A DNA stretch of 22,084 nt from an uncultured Eubacteriales bacterium (GTDB lineage Bacteria; Bacillota; Clostridia; Oscillospirales; Acutalibacteraceae): NCBI GenBank assembly GCA_934615635.1, contig CAKTTT010000018.1:1-22084 (forward strand). The letters run 5' to 3'. This document shows positions 21,390 through 22,084 of the stretch, one piece after another (positions within the stretch are counted from its first letter, which is position 1; each line of letters begins with the position of its first letter). Position numbers and translations under genes: made by a program. A model generated the notes under the pieces. That model made no database searches. It saw nothing but the letters and a program-made list of their open reading frames with translations, and was not told the origin of the DNA.

Positions 21390-22084
21390 ATGAATGCTTT
21401 TTCCTCCTATCACCCCGCCGTGCTGATGGCGTATTTCATCGCGGTGCTGTTGGTGGCCATGTTCACCCAAAATCCGGTGCTGCTCGGCCTGGCTCTGTTA
21501 GGCGGCATAAGCTTTTGCACCCTGCTGGAGCGGCCTAAAGACTTCCTGCATAACATGGCATTTTATGTTCCCTTATTTTTGATGATCGCGGTCACCAATC
21601 CCCTGTTCTCCCACAACGGTGTGACGCCCCTTTTCTTCCTTAACGGCAACGCGGTGACGCTGGAGGCCATTCTCTACGGCCTGGACATAGCCGTCATGCT
21701 GGTGGCGGTGGTGTACTGGTTCAAATGCTATAACCACATCATGACCAGCGAAAAAATCCTTTTTTTGTTCGGCAGGGCGATCCCCAAGCTGTCCCTGCTC
21801 CTGTCCACGGCGCTGCGGTTCGTGCCCCATTTCAAGGCGCAGATCAAAAGGATTCATCAGGCGCAGAAAGCTATGGGGTTGTACGCCGGCAGCAGCTATG
21901 TGGATAAGCTGCGCAGCGCGGTGCGGGTTTTTTCCGCCATGCTGACCTGGGCACTGGAAAACGCCATCGATACAGGGGATTCCATGAAAGCGCGGGGCTA
22001 TGGCCTGAAAGGAAGGAGCCATTTCGCCCTCTTCCGCTTCACCCTCCGGGACGCCCTGCTTCTGTCGGCGGCTGCGCTGCTGCT
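21390..22084 (+). CDS. ecfT: ECF transporter transmembrane component EcfT/CbiQ family (partial, runs off the right edge)
   Basis: The frame is open from the ATG at 21390 to the window end (231 codons). It has hydrophobic segments at about residues 11-28, 30-46, 57-70 and 88-108, then a charged cytoplasmic region (RAIPKLSLLLSTALRFVPHF, IKRIHQAQKAMG) and MKARGYGLKGRS, and starts another membrane helix at the edge. This is the EcfT/CbiQ layout, with an Ala-Arg-Gly coupling motif at residues 201-203. The first coupling motif reads A-M-G (161-163) instead of A-R-G. EcfT connects two ATPases to a substrate-binding membrane protein. The riboswitch and neighbours suggest B12 or a precursor as substrate. 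Ribosome-binding site AGAAAGG; genes for the ATPases probably follow outside the window. Confidence 0.9.
   Translation, partial: MNAFSSYHPAVLMAYFIAVLLVAMFTQNPVLLGLALLGGISFCTLLERPKDFLHNMAFYVPLFLMIAVTNPLFSHNGVTPLFFLNGNAVTLEAILYGLDIAVMLVAVVYWFKCYNHIMTSEKILFLFGRAIPKLSLLLSTALRFVPHFKAQIKRIHQAQKAMGLYAGSSYVDKLRSAVRVFSAMLTWALENAIDTGDSMKARGYGLKGRSHFALFRFTLRDALLLSAAALL

Noticed and set aside
1..22084. tRNA, rRNA, CRISPR arrays, transposases and phage genes
   Set aside because: I looked for tRNA-like cloverleafs, spaced direct repeats and recombinase or transposase motifs and saw none that I could support.

Overview
The window is GC-rich bacterial chromosome, most likely from a Clostridia-class Firmicute of the Oscillospiraceae/Ruminococcaceae type. 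The evidence is strong AAGGAGG/GGAGGTGATC Shine-Dalgarno sites, TTGnnn-17-TATACT promoters, a YlmC/YmxH-family (sporulation-associated) protein, an ACT/UPF0210 gene pair, a nine-gene V-type (A/V) ATPase operon and an ECF-type transporter gene. This placement is inferred from gene content, not from a marker phylogeny.

Left part, minus strand (1-4944): the 5' end of rpsB with its promoter and a structured leader; a YlmC/YmxH-family gene with a strong terminator; then a block that reads PHP phosphoesterase, Lrp/AsnC regulator, PLP aminotransferase, ispE, ybaK. The regulator and aminotransferase are 4 bases apart, and aminotransferase and ispE are 1 base apart with a GTG start. A promoter whose -35 box covers the PHP stop codon probably starts the lrp-aminotransferase-ispE-ybaK transcript.

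Middle part, plus strand (5049-8381): a lipoprotein with a transglutaminase-like domain under a good sigma-A promoter, then an ACT-domain protein (UPF0237) and its usual partner UPF0210, both of unknown function.

V-ATPase operon, plus strand (8426-17490): promoter, then peripheral-stalk G/H-like subunit, C, I, K, F, E, A, B, D, closed by a textbook terminator. It encodes a complete rotary ATPase: A3B3 head, central stalk D/F/C, peripheral stalks E/G, membrane stator I and ring K. The K subunit is a single c-type hairpin preceded by an extra two-helix N-terminal region rather than the duplicated 16-kDa type. Whether it pumps protons or sodium, and in which direction, cannot be decided here.

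Right part (17453-22084): about 1.35 kb without a confident protein gene. It holds a minus-strand consensus promoter (TTGACA-17-TATACT) that runs within about 70 bases into a perfect terminator, a likely unannotated small RNA. It also holds a plus-strand promoter leading into a cobalamin riboswitch with a downstream terminator. The riboswitch controls an exported, membrane-anchored alpha/alpha-barrel protein (prenyltransferase/squalene-oxidase repeat fold), a membrane-anchored DUF4430 protein (transcobalamin C-terminal-like domain), and an EcfT transporter subunit cut by the window end. Animal transcobalamin/intrinsic factor consists of an alpha6/alpha6 barrel plus a DUF4430-like beta domain that together enclose B12. 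This operon therefore looks like a two-polypeptide, surface-anchored bacterial counterpart feeding an ECF vitamin B12 importer, and it is the most interesting system in the window.
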